This document shows, piece after piece, positions 21,313 to 30,341 of a stretch of 51,918 nt of DNA. The stretch lies in contig JAFWXL010000112.1 of the NCBI GenBank assembly GCA_017545905.1, positions 1 through 51,918 on the forward strand, read 5' to 3'. Each line of letters begins with the position of its first letter. The stretch's first letter is position 1. The position numbers were made by a program, and so were the translations under genes. The notes beneath the pieces were generated by a model. The model made no database searches. It saw only the letters and a program-made list of their open reading frames with translations, and was not told where the DNA came from. This DNA is from Clostridia bacterium. GTDB lineage: Bacteria; Bacillota; Clostridia; Christensenellales; Aristaeellaceae.

Positions 21313-22578
21313 ATGGGTATTTTTGACGCATTCCGCAAAAAGCCGCAGGCGAGAGATCGACCGGCGCCGCGCGCGCAGGCTGAGCAGCCCAAGCGGCGCA
21401 GACGGCCCAGGAACGGCATGCGGATCCTGAACAGCTGGGGAGCAGCCAAGGAGACCGTGCGCGGCAATGAGATCTACTATGCAGGCGTGAGCCGGATCGC
21501 GAACACGGTCGGCATGCTGCCCTGTCACCTGTACAAGGACAAGGAGATCCAGCGGGAGGATCCGCTCGAGCTGCTGGTATCGCTGAGGCCGAACAGGCGG
21601 CAGAGCTGGTTTGATTTCATCAAGGCGAGCGAGATCTGGCGCAACACGGAGGGCCGCGTGTACTGGCTCAAGCTGTGCGATCCGCAGACGATGGAAGTTG
21701 ACGAGCTGGTGATCCTGGATCCGACAAAGGTGCGCACGCGCGAGGATCCGGTGACGCATGAGCTTTGGTATGACATCGTGCGGCCGTATGGGCAGATCGT
21801 CGACCGGGTGCACAGCTGGTATGTGCTGCCGTTTACGCATATGAGCACGGACGGCGTGGAGGGCGTTCGCGTGAGCGACGTGCTTTCCGGTTCGATCGAC
21901 TATGACAAGCGCATCAAGGAATACAGCGAGAAGCAGCTCAGCGGCGTCACGCGCGGCGTGGTGCTTTCCAGCCCGACGGACATGAACGAAGACAAACGCA
22001 TTGCGGCTGTTGACGAATTTGTGGAGATCTACAAACGGAGCAACGGCACGGTGATGGCGCTGGACGCCGGCATGACGGCGACGCAGTTTAACCTGAGTCC
22101 CGTCGACCCGCAGGTGCTGGGCGTGGAGAAGATCACGCGCAACCGGATCGCAACCGTGCTGAACATGCCGCCGCATCTGCTGGGCGACTATTCGGATGCG
22201 GGCCCGACGACCGTGGAGCAGACGAACCTGGAATTCCTGACGATGACTATCACGGCGATCGTGACGATGTACAAGCAGGGCATGAACTGGCAGCTGCTGA
22301 CGCCGGAAAGACGAAAAGCCGGTGAGTATTTTGACTTCGAGGTCGAGGCGATGCTGCGTGCAGACCTGACGGCGAAGGCGAATTACTACTTCCAGGCGGT
22401 GCGCACGGGCTACCTGATGCTGGATGAGGTGCGCGCCAGGGAAAACCTGCCGGCATTTGCCGAGGGCCTGGGCAGCGTGCCTCTGGTGAGCAAGGATCTG
22501 GCGCCGATCAAGCTGGTGCTCAGCGGCGGCACAATCAATGCCCCGATGAGCAGTGGAGGAAATAATGGAGCGAAATAA
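21313..22578 (+). CDS. Portal protein, HK97 family
   Basis: A 421-residue portal forming the dodecameric DNA channel at one capsid vertex. Recognisable segments are GNEIYYAGVSRIANTVGMLP, HLYKDKEI, HSWYVLPFTHMSTDGVEGVR and NRIATVLNMPPHLLGDYSDA, then EQTNLEFLTMTI. The N-terminal ~35 residues are basic and disordered. GAGGAGGAGAGT precedes the ATG. It overlaps the protease gene by 14 bases. Confidence 0.95.
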   Translation: MGIFDAFRKKPQARDRPAPRAQAEQPKRRRRPRNGMRILNSWGAAKETVRGNEIYYAGVSRIANTVGMLPCHLYKDKEIQREDPLELLVSLRPNRRQSWFDFIKASEIWRNTEGRVYWLKLCDPQTMEVDELVILDPTKVRTREDPVTHELWYDIVRPYGQIVDRVHSWYVLPFTHMSTDGVEGVRVSDVLSGSIDYDKRIKEYSEKQLSGVTRGVVLSSPTDMNEDKRIAAVDEFVEIYKRSNGTVMALDAGMTATQFNLSPVDPQVLGVEKITRNRIATVLNMPPHLLGDYSDAGPTTVEQTNLEFLTMTITAIVTMYKQGMNWQLLTPERRKAGEYFDFEVEAMLRADLTAKANYYFQAVRTGYLMLDEVRARENLPAFAEGLGSVPLVSKDLAPIKLVLSGGTINAPMSSGGNNGAK

Positions 22579-23365
22579 GACAAGGTATTATGCCACGGAG
22601 GGCGGCGCGCCCGCGCCTGGAGACGGCGGCCGCTTTTGGGCATGGCGCGCACAGAGCGGAGATGAGCCCGCGCACCTGCGCCTGGATGGCGTGATCGACA
22701 GCGGACAGAGCTGGTTTGATGACACCGTGACGCCCAGGGCTTTCCGCGCGGAGCTGGACGCTCACGAGGGCGAGACGATTGTGGTGGACATCAACTCGCC
22801 GGGCGGCGATATCTTTGCCGGCTTTGACATCCTGGATATGCTGCAAAGCCGCAAGGGTGTGACGCGCGTGAGGATCCCGGCGCTGTGCGCCAGCGCGGCA
22901 AGCATCATTGCCATGGGCGCGGATCCGGGCGAGCTGGTCATGACCCGCACGGGCATGCTGATGATCCACAATCCGCTTGTCTCGGCCTGCGGCAATGCCG
23001 GCGACCTGCGCGAGCAGGCGGCTGTGCTGGACGAGATCACGGACATCATGGTCGGCGTGTACATGGACAGGTTCAAGGGGGAGGAAAGCGCGCTGCGTGC
23101 GCTGCTGGACGCCGAGAGCTACATGACCGCCGACGAGGCGCTCGGGCATGGTCTGATCGACCGGATCGAGGAGCGCGAAAGCGGAAGCAGCGCCAGTGCG
23201 CAGCGCTATGCTGCCTGCATGCAGGACGTGCTGGGGCACATCCCTGGCGGCGTGCGCAGCAAGGGCGTGCCCGCTGCACCCAAGAAACCGGCTGCCGGTA
23301 TCGACAGGCGCCAGGCGCTTTACGAGGCCGAGCAGCAGTATCACAAAATCATGAAGGACGAATGA
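22565..23365 (+). CDS. ClpP-type prohead maturation protease
   Basis: A 266-residue S14-family protease. The catalytic residues appear as S110 (ALCASAASIIAMG) and H135 (MLMIHNP), with the acidic residue in DEITDI near 160. The oxyanion loop is INSPGGDIFAGFDI. The C-terminal ~50 residues are a low-complexity tail that may target the enzyme to the prohead. The ATG at 22565 is set by GGAGG just upstream inside the portal gene. Confidence 0.93.
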   Translation: MERNKTRYYATEGGAPAPGDGGRFWAWRAQSGDEPAHLRLDGVIDSGQSWFDDTVTPRAFRAELDAHEGETIVVDINSPGGDIFAGFDILDMLQSRKGVTRVRIPALCASAASIIAMGADPGELVMTRTGMLMIHNPLVSACGNAGDLREQAAVLDEITDIMVGVYMDRFKGEESALRALLDAESYMTADEALGHGLIDRIEERESGSSASAQRYAACMQDVLGHIPGGVRSKGVPAAPKKPAAGIDRRQALYEAEQQYHKIMKDE

Positions 23366-23378
23366 GGAGGAAAAGACC

Positions 23379-24593
23379 ATGAAGAAGCGCAACGAAAGAA
23401 TCAAGTATGCCGCCCATGCGATGGGCTGCGCCCGCGTGTATGCGACCATCCGCCAGAGCCTGACCGAGATGCGCGCCCAGCTGGGCGCTCTGAGCCGCGT
23501 GGTGGACGATGCGCACGCGGCCTACACTGCTCACCTGACTGCGCAGGCGTATGACGATGCGAAGTGCCAGGAGGCGAAGACCGCCTATGACAATGCCTGC
23601 GCCCGTTACAAGGCGATGAAGGGCCTGATCGCCGAAGAGGAGAAGCGCCAGAGCGAGCGCAGCCAGGTGCTGGGCGGCGGCGCGCCGCAGGCGACGCTCC
23701 AGCATGCTCGCGGCACGCTGTTCCGTGCGATGCTGCTGGGCGGCGATGTGCGCAAGGTGATGAATGACTATCAGGCGCTGCTGGGCAGCTTCCCGGAGGG
23801 CACGGAGAGCCTGAACGGCGGCGAGAACTTCCTGCCGGAAACCGTCAGCTCCACGCTGATCCACGAGGCGTTTGAGCGCGTGACCCTGCTCAGCCACATT
23901 ACCACGACCGCGATTCCGGGTCTGAAGATGCCGCGCATCAGCTACACGCTGGATGATGACGACGACGTGCAGGACGGCGAGACCGCGAAGCTGCTGGCGC
24001 TCAAGGGCGATCAGGTGGTGTTTGAGCGTCACGTCAGCCGCGTGTACACCGAGGTTTCCAACAGCGTGATGAACGGCGCTGTGGTTGACCTGGACGGCTA
24101 CATCATGAACGCCCTGGAGGACGGCCTGAACGTGAAGACCCTGCGCCGCCTGCTGACTGAGAGCCCGAAGGCCGGCGAGGAGCACATGAGCGTGTACTCC
24201 ACCGAGACCGGCATCAAGGTGATCACCGGCGCGACCCTGTATGCGGCGCTGCTGGACGCGATCGCTGATCTGCCGGATGCCGCGCAGGATGTGGCCGAGA
24301 TCGTCATGCGCCGCGCCGACTATAACAAGATGCTGCGCGAGCTTTCCGGTGACGAGAGCCTGTTCGGCCGCAAGCCGGAGGAGATCCTGGGCTGCCCGGT
24401 GATCTTCACCAACCGCGCCGTGCATCCGTTTGTTGGCGATCTGTCTCAGATCCACCACAACTATGAGGGCCTGCCGACCCAGGACAGCGACAAGGTCATC
24501 ACCCGCGGCGTGCGCCAGTTTGCCATTGAGGCGGACGACGACATCCAGATCAAGCTGCCGACCTATCTGCGCATTGCGAAGGTTGGTGCCTGA
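23379..24593 (+). CDS. Major capsid protein, HK97 fold
   Basis: A 404-residue capsid protein. Residues ~15-100 form a coiled-coil delta/scaffold domain (SLTEMRAQLGALSRVVDDAH, YKAMKGLIAEEEKRQS) likely removed by the upstream protease. The mature part starts around LFRAMLLGGDVRKVMNDYQA and contains FLPETVSSTLIHEAFERVTL, a P-domain strand set and the C-terminal RQFAIEADDDIQIKLPTYLR. Codon choice is distinctly more biased than in its neighbours (for example ACC rather than ACG for Thr), as expected for the most abundant virion protein. Confidence 0.95.
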   Translation: MKKRNERIKYAAHAMGCARVYATIRQSLTEMRAQLGALSRVVDDAHAAYTAHLTAQAYDDAKCQEAKTAYDNACARYKAMKGLIAEEEKRQSERSQVLGGGAPQATLQHARGTLFRAMLLGGDVRKVMNDYQALLGSFPEGTESLNGGENFLPETVSSTLIHEAFERVTLLSHITTTAIPGLKMPRISYTLDDDDDVQDGETAKLLALKGDQVVFERHVSRVYTEVSNSVMNGAVVDLDGYIMNALEDGLNVKTLRRLLTESPKAGEEHMSVYSTETGIKVITGATLYAALLDAIADLPDAAQDVAEIVMRRADYNKMLRELSGDESLFGRKPEEILGCPVIFTNRAVHPFVGDLSQIHHNYEGLPTQDSDKVITRGVRQFAIEADDDIQIKLPTYLRIAKVGA

Positions 24594-24925
24594 TGATGAA
24601 ACTTGACGAGGTCATTGAGATCATCGGGGGCACGGCGGCTGCGCACGACTATCTGCAGGGCATCGTCGAGGGCAGCGAAGCAGCGCGCAACGCAAGGCGC
24701 GCGCTGCGCGCTGCGATTCAGTACATGAAGGGCGCCGGCGTCAAATATGCGACGGCGAAGGCCCTGCCGGAACTGTTTTCACAGTGTGCGTTTGAGCTCA
24801 TGGCGGATTGGTCGGAAGAGACCGGCAACCAGATTGAGGGCGCGCGCACCCATGTGAGCATCGGCACGCGGCAGATCCTGCTGCAGCTGAGATACAGCAA
24901 GGAGAATCGGGAGGCAACCGAATGA
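24593..24925 (+). CDS. Head-tail connector, gp6-like
   Basis: A 110-residue helical protein directly after the capsid gene, the position of gp6-type adaptors that bind the portal. It is all-helical (IQYMKGAGVKYATAKALPEL, FSQCAFELMADW), as the fold requires. Two in-frame ATGs (24593, 24596) overlap the capsid stop. The assignment leans on position and fold. Confidence 0.65.
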   Translation: MMKLDEVIEIIGGTAAAHDYLQGIVEGSEAARNARRALRAAIQYMKGAGVKYATAKALPELFSQCAFELMADWSEETGNQIEGARTHVSIGTRQILLQLRYSKENREATE

Positions 24926-25152
24926 AGATCAGCAAGCAAAAGGCGATCACTTGGAACATCATGGACGACCAGGGCAACCAGGCTGCGAGCCTGCACGCGG
25001 ATGTGCGCATGGGCAGCGGCGTGACGACGTCCAGCGCGGTCTTTATGCCGCAGGCGATCGCTGAGATGGGCGTCGATTTTGAAAACGCGAAAGAGGCGTT
25101 CCGCATGGAGGTCGAGGAGCTGGCTGCCGGTGAAGGCGCGGTGATGATCTGA
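24922..25152 (+). CDS. Small virion-module protein, unknown
   Basis: A 76-residue protein (ITWNIMDDQGNQAASLHADV, VTTSSAVFMPQAIAEMGVDF). It overlaps both neighbours by 1-4 bases. No family recognised; small genes here often encode capsid decoration or connector parts. Confidence 0.55.
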   Translation: MKISKQKAITWNIMDDQGNQAASLHADVRMGSGVTTSSAVFMPQAIAEMGVDFENAKEAFRMEVEELAAGEGAVMI

Positions 25153-25520
25153 TGGAATTCAGCGGACGGCTGAGTCAGCCGGTGACCATCTACAAGCGCG
25201 CAGGCGTGAGCGCCGGCGGCACGAAAGCGGAGAGGTATCTGCCGATCCGTGAGACGGGCGCCTATGTGCGCGACGAAAGCACCCGGGAGCACGATGAGCA
25301 TGAGGCGGCGCTGACGGAGCATGTGCTCTATTTCACGCTGCGCGTGCAGGACGTGCCCAGCGACGGCCTGATCGGCTGGAACGGGGGGTATTACCGGGTG
25401 AAGCGTGTGGACAGGGGCGACTATCGCGGCCGGCGCATGCGCGTGAGCGCATACCGGGTGGAGCCCAGGGCGACGATTGCCCAGAGCGAGGTGCTGGAAA
25501 ATGGCGAGGTACGAATTTGA
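25152..25520 (+). CDS. Head-tail joining (head closure) protein
   Basis: A 122-residue beta-rich protein beginning MEFSGRLSQPVTIYKRAG, typical of the phage head-tail joining family (SPP1 gp16/HK97 gp7-like), with DGLIGWNGGYYRVKRVDRGD near the C-terminus. It is in the expected gene position between the gp6-like adaptor and the gp10-like protein. Confidence 0.8.
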   Translation: MEFSGRLSQPVTIYKRAGVSAGGTKAERYLPIRETGAYVRDESTREHDEHEAALTEHVLYFTLRVQDVPSDGLIGWNGGYYRVKRVDRGDYRGRRMRVSAYRVEPRATIAQSEVLENGEVRI

Positions 25521-25914
25521 CGGCATCGATCATCTGATGGCGCAGCTTGACGCGGACGCCAATTCTGTGATGGAACGTGCTGAGCGCGGGCTTTACAGGG
25601 GCGGCGAGATCCTGGCAGATGCGCTGCGCGAAGAGGCGGCGGCTACATTCAAAGAGCCGACCGGAGAGCTGGCCGGCAAGGTGAAGGCCGACAGGACGAT
25701 CAAGCGCACGGTGAGCTCGCGCAGCATCGAGGTATACGCCAGAGGCACATACAAGGGCAAGCGCGGCAGCGCCAGGCGCGCTGCGACGGTCGCCTTTGTT
25801 GTGGAATACGGCAGGCGCAATGACATGAGCGCCAACCCGTGGAACCGGCGAGCGAACGAGAAAACGGGCGACGCGATCGGCGAAGCCATTCACGAGGAGA
25901 TGTTTGGAAAATGA
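25501..25914 (+). CDS. HK97 gp10-like tail completion protein
   Basis: A 137-residue protein. Segments YEFDGIDHLMAQLDADANSV, GGEILADALREEAAATFKEP and VAFVVEYGRRNDMSANPWNR are those of the HK97 gp10/tail-component family, which join head and tail. ATG 25501 lies inside the preceding gene (20-base overlap) with GAGGTGCTGG upstream. Confidence 0.85.
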   Translation: MARYEFDGIDHLMAQLDADANSVMERAERGLYRGGEILADALREEAAATFKEPTGELAGKVKADRTIKRTVSSRSIEVYARGTYKGKRGSARRAATVAFVVEYGRRNDMSANPWNRRANEKTGDAIGEAIHEEMFGK

Positions 25915-26294
25915 GCTATACGCTGCCGGGGGCACGGCTTGAGGCCGCCATCGCAGCGGCTGCACCGGCGTACGGGGAGATTCCCTTCAACTGCAATGAC
26001 GAGACGTTTGTCGAGTGGCAGGCGGCGGGAGAGGCGGTTGATGCTTCGGCGAGCGACGGAGTGCTGCGCATGCGCGCCAGCTACCGCGTGGTGATCTGCA
26101 GCCGGGGCGGATACGAGAAGCTGAAGGTGCGCCTGTATGCGGCGCTGCTGGCAAGCGGCTTTGCGCTTGCCGGCATGCCCGGTGAAATCTACAACGATAC
26201 GACGCAGCGGCGGCAATGGCCGATTGACGTCGAGATCAGCTATGACCTGATCGCGGCGCTTGACGCGATCGCACAGGAGGAGAAAGAAGCATGA
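25911..26294 (+). CDS. Probable tail terminator protein
   Basis: A 127-residue alpha/beta protein (YGEIPFNCNDETFVEWQAAG, RASYRVVICSRGGYEKLKVR, QWPIDVEISYDLIAALDAIA). It sits between the gp10-like and tail-tube genes, the place of the tail terminator. The alternating strand pattern agrees, but the family match is by position. Confidence 0.65.
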   Translation: MSYTLPGARLEAAIAAAAPAYGEIPFNCNDETFVEWQAAGEAVDASASDGVLRMRASYRVVICSRGGYEKLKVRLYAALLASGFALAGMPGEIYNDTTQRRQWPIDVEISYDLIAALDAIAQEEKEA

Positions 26295-26998
26295 GAAACA
26301 AGATCAAGGCGCTTGCCGCCAAGGCGGCGGGCATGCGCGTGAGGGCGGAATTTGTGCCGATCAGCTCGGAGGAGCTGCTCAAGGCGCTGGGCGTGTATAC
26401 GGGCCTGACGAAGCTGTATGTGGCTTTCGTGACCAAGCCGGAGACGAGCGCGGCGCTGCCGGAGTACGAAGCGGCGCAGGTGGCGTCTGAGCTGGTGGAG
26501 ATCGGCATCACGCCGGAGTACGCGACCGGCCAGCTGAATGCCAGCGACAACAGTGTGCGCGACAGCGCCGTTGTGGCCAGGTACACGGTGCGCATTAACT
26601 CGCCGCGCCTGGTGCCCGCGATGCGCAAGAAGATGCTGGGCCGCCTGACGACCGCAAACGGCCTGGAAGTGATCGGCGACAACACCGAAGGCCCGGATCT
26701 GGCGATTGGCTACGCGGCCAATCGCGACGACGGCACCCAGCAGATGCGCTGGCTGCTCAAGGGCCACTTCAAGGAGATCACCATCACCGACAAGACCAAG
26801 GAGCGCGGCACGATCGCCTATCAGGTGCCGGTGCTCGAGGGCACGTTTACCCCGATCGACACCGATTGCGTGATCGGCGGCCAGAAGACCAAGCCGATCA
26901 TGGTCGAGGGCGACACCAGCACCGGCGGCACGACGATGAAGGCGGCGGACTTCTTCAAGAATGTGCAGCTGCCTGAGCTGGCCACGGAGGCGCAGTAA
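26291..26998 (+). CDS. Major tail (tube) protein
   Basis: A 235-residue beta-rich tail tube subunit like the phi13-family major tail protein. Typical segments are KLYVAFVTKPETSAALPEYE, LAIGYAANRDDGTQQMRWLL and KERGTIAYQVPVLEGTFTPI, then a Gly/Thr-rich loop and C-terminal FFKNVQLPEL. It precedes the frameshifted chaperone gene, as in most siphophages. Confidence 0.88.
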   Translation: MRNKIKALAAKAAGMRVRAEFVPISSEELLKALGVYTGLTKLYVAFVTKPETSAALPEYEAAQVASELVEIGITPEYATGQLNASDNSVRDSAVVARYTVRINSPRLVPAMRKKMLGRLTTANGLEVIGDNTEGPDLAIGYAANRDDGTQQMRWLLKGHFKEITITDKTKERGTIAYQVPVLEGTFTPIDTDCVIGGQKTKPIMVEGDTSTGGTTMKAADFFKNVQLPELATEAQ

Positions 26999-27001
26999 GA
27001 C

Positions 27002-27406
27002 ATGGACATGGAGCTTGCGCAGGATATCAGATATCCGGAGATCACGGTGCAGCTGGCGGGCCGCAGGATGCGGCTGAGGTTTAACCACACGGCCATGTAT
27101 CTGGCCGAACTGTATAACATGGACATGACGGGCAGACGGGTGAATTACCTGGCGCTGCTGAACATGGCGAGCTCCATGTGCTATGCCGGCATGGCAGCCG
27201 TGATCTACGGCGCGGCCGCTGCCGCGCTGGGCGGCGGCAACGCCATCACATCCGAGGAGTTTGATCGGGCTGTGACGATGGAGGACTGTCTGCAGGTACG
27301 CCAGGCTGTGACGGATGCGGCGTTTGACGCGCTGCCCGAAATCGCCGGCGTGCCGGTAAAAAAAAAGAGCCTGACGGCGGATACCAGTACCCCTGGAGAA
27401 AGCTGA
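27002..27406 (+). CDS. Tail assembly chaperone G (zero-frame product)
   Basis: A 134-residue helical protein (DIRYPEITVQLAGRRMRLRF, AVTMEDCLQVRQAVTDAAFD) between tail tube and tape measure. It is the shorter, abundant product of a G/G-T frameshift pair. Near the end the frame reads GTA AAA AAA AAG AGC over a run of nine A's at 27358-27366. Confidence 0.85.
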   Translation: MDMELAQDIRYPEITVQLAGRRMRLRFNHTAMYLAELYNMDMTGRRVNYLALLNMASSMCYAGMAAVIYGAAAAALGGGNAITSEEFDRAVTMEDCLQVRQAVTDAAFDALPEIAGVPVKKKSLTADTSTPGES

Positions 27407-27537
27407 TCCGGCTGGCCAGAAGGGCACAGGTTGACTTCTGGAATATCAGTCCCCGGGCGCTGCTGCTGCTCACCGGAACGGATAAAGCCGAACCGGAGGC
27501 AGATGTGCGGCGCCCGGGGCTTTGTGATTGCCCGTAA
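27002..27537 (+). CDS. Tail assembly chaperone G-T (-1 frameshift product)
   Basis: A -1 slip on the A9 run at 27358-27366 joins G to an open frame that continues to TAA 27535-27537, giving about 178 residues. The T extension reads EPDGGYQYPWRKLIRLARRA, then QVDFWNISPRALLLLTGTD, typical of T domains that bind the tape measure protein. The frame lacks a plausible independent start and fills exactly the gap before the tape measure gene. Frameshifting here is a well-established feature of siphophages; efficiency cannot be read from sequence. Confidence 0.85.
27358..27366 (+). promoter_or_regulatory. Programmed -1 frameshift slippery site (A9)
   Basis: Nine consecutive A's provide an A-AAA-AAA heptamer in the G frame. 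Both the zero frame (stop 27406) and the -1 frame (stop 27537) are open across it. Confidence 0.85.
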
Positions 27538-27555
27538 AAAAAGAGGTGAAAGCGG

Positions 27556-30339
27556 ATGGCGGAGAAGACGAACACGATCAAAAACAAGATCGTGGTCGAA
27601 GGCGAAAAGGAATACAAGGCGTCGCTGGGCCAGGCGCGGCAGGCCAATGCGGAGCTGCGCAGCGAGATGCGGGCGACCAAAGCGGAATTTGCCGGACAGG
27701 AGGAGAGCGTCGAAAGCCTGCAGGCGCAGATCGACATCCTCAACAGGCAGTATGATGTGAATAAGCGCCAGTGCGAGACACTTGAGGAGTATCTGCAGAA
27801 AACGGCACAGACCTTTGGCGAGAACAGCAAAGAGGCCAGCAACCTGCGCATCAGTCTGAATAATGCACGCGCGGCGATGAATACGACCGGCAACGAACTG
27901 AGCACGCTGCGCACCCGGCTGGAAGCGATGGGCGACGCCGGCGGCGGCATGGACGAAGTGGCCGAATCTGCCAGACGTGCTCAGGGGGACGTTCAGGATC
28001 TGATTGATGAGATCGGCAACACTGCTGTCAGCAAGGTAATCGGGTTTGTCGTGGGATCTGACGCCTTTAATGCGATCGCAGAAGGGCTGAAAGAGGCGGT
28101 AACCTGGGCGATCGGCGAGGGCGTCGACGGTGCGAAGGAACACGGATATCTGCAGGCCGGCAGCGGAGACGCTGCGCTGACGCAGGCGCGCCTTGACGTC
28201 AAGGATGCGATCGACAGGCGCTGGAGCGGCCGCCTGGACGGCATGCAGACGGCGGCTGCCATTGAGACGGTCGACACGACCATGGACAATGCGAGCCTGA
28301 CGACGCCCGGACTGGTGGAGCAGGTGGCCAATGCCGCAATTTTTCAGCAGGAGCGATTCGGCCAGGATATCGGCGGTCAGATGGGGCGCGCAGACGCCAT
28401 GGTGAAGACGTTTGGCGTGGACTGGATGACGGCCTTTGACCTGATGACGCTGGGCTTTCAGAACAGCCACGACGGCGGCGAGATGATGCTGAAGATGTTC
28501 GACGAGAATTCGCAGGTCTTCAAGCAGATGGGCTACGACGCCGACGATATGTTTACCGTGATCCTGGATGCGGTCAATAACAGCGAGCTTGGCAAGGACA
28601 GTAACCTGAACAAGGGCATGCTGGCGCTGATCAACACGGTGACGGGCGGCGGCAAGGAGGCCAAGGAAACGCTTGAGGCGCTGGGCATGGAAGCGAGCGA
28701 TATCGGCTTTAAGGCGCAGCAGGGCGGCGAGACGGCTGCGGCTGCGTATCATCTGATTCTGGAAAAGCTGATGATGATCGAGGACGTGGATCTGCGCAAT
28801 CAGCTGGGCAAGTCGCTCTTTGGCGACAACGTCTGGACGAGCACCGGCGGCGATATCGCCGAAGCGCTGCTCTTCGGATTCGGCCAGACGATCGAGGCGG
28901 ACGGCACGACGCAGGCTGCCATGGACGCGCTGCTGGATAACATCAGCGATAACTGGGCCGGTACCATGGAGCGCGCTGGGCAGCAGATAGGGTCAGCGAC
29001 TGAGCCGCTGGTTAATGAGGTCAATGACTTTCTCAAAGAAGTCAACCAGAAGACGGACGCAATGGGCGGCGACGTCCTCAAAGGATTCTCACAGGTGTCT
29101 GCTGATCACATTGCGGAGCTCGTAACCGAGGAGTTCGGCGCTGCCAAGGAAATTGCGAAGTCAAGTGCTGACGAACTGCATGAGGCTATCGATGACGCGC
29201 TGAAGGTGCTCAACGATAATATTGCAGAGGCTGACGGCAGTCTGTTGGCCGGGCTGGGCGATACATTCGCGCAGGCCAGCCGGCAGATGGGCAGAATGGC
29301 GGCAGAGGCGTTTGACTCGCTGAACCGAGCTGCTGCCGGTGGAGAGAACGACGCCGGGCCAATGGATGCGTTTCTGCAGGCGAATGAACGGGTGGCCAGG
29401 GAAGCGGCTGAAGCTTTTGACTCACTGACGCTGTCCGTCAGGGAAAAATGGGATGAAGTATTCACCGGGCAGAGTGAAGGGGCTGCGCAAGCAGCTGCTG
29501 CGGCTACGGAAGATCTGTATGCGCAGCTCGATGCGCTGGAAGATCAGATCAATGCCGCCTGGGCAGATGGCGATACGTTCAAGGCGCTGACGCTGGAAGC
29601 ACAGAAGCAGCAGCTGATTGACGAGATTGCTAAAACCAAGCAGGAAGTGATTTCTGGTTTTGACGCCATGGGTGAGGAGGCTGCAACGGCCTTTGAGGGC
29701 CGCGCAGGCGACTTCGATGCGGCGGCGAATGTGACCTCTCAGGCGGCGATTGACGCGATGAACGGCAAGCAGCCTGATATGCAGAGCGCTGGAGAGGATT
29801 TGGGCGGCGCGGCCAGTGACGGACTTGAGGCTGCCCTGAGCGACGGCGAGGACGCCGGCAGCAACTATGGCGACGCGGTGGCGTCGGGCATCCGCAGCAA
29901 GACGACGGCGGTGCGGCTGGCGGCCATGGCACTGGGTGCGGCTGCACCGAGCGGCACGAAGGTCTCCATGCGGATTGCCAGCCCGAGCAAGGCGGGCCTT
30001 GAGATGGGCGAAAACTACGGCGGCGCCGTGGCGACGGGCATCGGAAACCGTGAACGCGACGTCGCTGCGGCGGGCGAGGTGCTGGGCAGAGCAGCTGACG
30101 CAGGCATGCGCCAGTCGGGCGGATATGCCGCCGAGCCCTTACCGGCGAGCATCGGCAGGCAGTTGGCCGGGATGGACGAGGAGGCGGCTGTGCGGGCTTT
30201 CAGGCGCGCCATGAACGGCATGGCTGTGCAGTTTGACGGCATGACGGCCGGCAGGCTGCTGGAAGAGGGCGTGAGCGTCGCCGAATATGACCGCGCGGCA
30301 GCGACGGTCAGCGGACGCAGCGCAAGCCGGAGGATCTGA
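27556..30339 (+). CDS. Tail tape measure protein
   Basis: A 927-residue protein that fixes tail length and helps eject DNA. The N-terminal third is coiled coil (QARQANAELRSEMRATKAEF, ESLQAQIDILNRQYDVNKRQ), typical of TMPs. A middle segment (DWMTAFDLMTLGFQNSHDGG) matches the phage tape-measure core seen in Firmicutes phages. Ala/Gly-rich repeats near 740-880 include SGTKVSMRIASPSKAGLEMG. AGAGGTGAAAG precedes the ATG. The length predicts a tail of roughly 130-140 nm by the usual ~1.5 Angstrom per residue rule. Confidence 0.93.
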   Translation: MAEKTNTIKNKIVVEGEKEYKASLGQARQANAELRSEMRATKAEFAGQEESVESLQAQIDILNRQYDVNKRQCETLEEYLQKTAQTFGENSKEASNLRISLNNARAAMNTTGNELSTLRTRLEAMGDAGGGMDEVAESARRAQGDVQDLIDEIGNTAVSKVIGFVVGSDAFNAIAEGLKEAVTWAIGEGVDGAKEHGYLQAGSGDAALTQARLDVKDAIDRRWSGRLDGMQTAAAIETVDTTMDNASLTTPGLVEQVANAAIFQQERFGQDIGGQMGRADAMVKTFGVDWMTAFDLMTLGFQNSHDGGEMMLKMFDENSQVFKQMGYDADDMFTVILDAVNNSELGKDSNLNKGMLALINTVTGGGKEAKETLEALGMEASDIGFKAQQGGETAAAAYHLILEKLMMIEDVDLRNQLGKSLFGDNVWTSTGGDIAEALLFGFGQTIEADGTTQAAMDALLDNISDNWAGTMERAGQQIGSATEPLVNEVNDFLKEVNQKTDAMGGDVLKGFSQVSADHIAELVTEEFGAAKEIAKSSADELHEAIDDALKVLNDNIAEADGSLLAGLGDTFAQASRQMGRMAAEAFDSLNRAAAGGENDAGPMDAFLQANERVAREAAEAFDSLTLSVREKWDEVFTGQSEGAAQAAAAATEDLYAQLDALEDQINAAWADGDTFKALTLEAQKQQLIDEIAKTKQEVISGFDAMGEEAATAFEGRAGDFDAAANVTSQAAIDAMNGKQPDMQSAGEDLGGAASDGLEAALSDGEDAGSNYGDAVASGIRSKTTAVRLAAMALGAAAPSGTKVSMRIASPSKAGLEMGENYGGAVATGIGNRERDVAAAGEVLGRAADAGMRQSGGYAAEPLPASIGRQLAGMDEEAAVRAFRRAMNGMAVQFDGMTAGRLLEEGVSVAEYDRAAATVSGRSASRRI

Positions 30340-30341
30340 AT

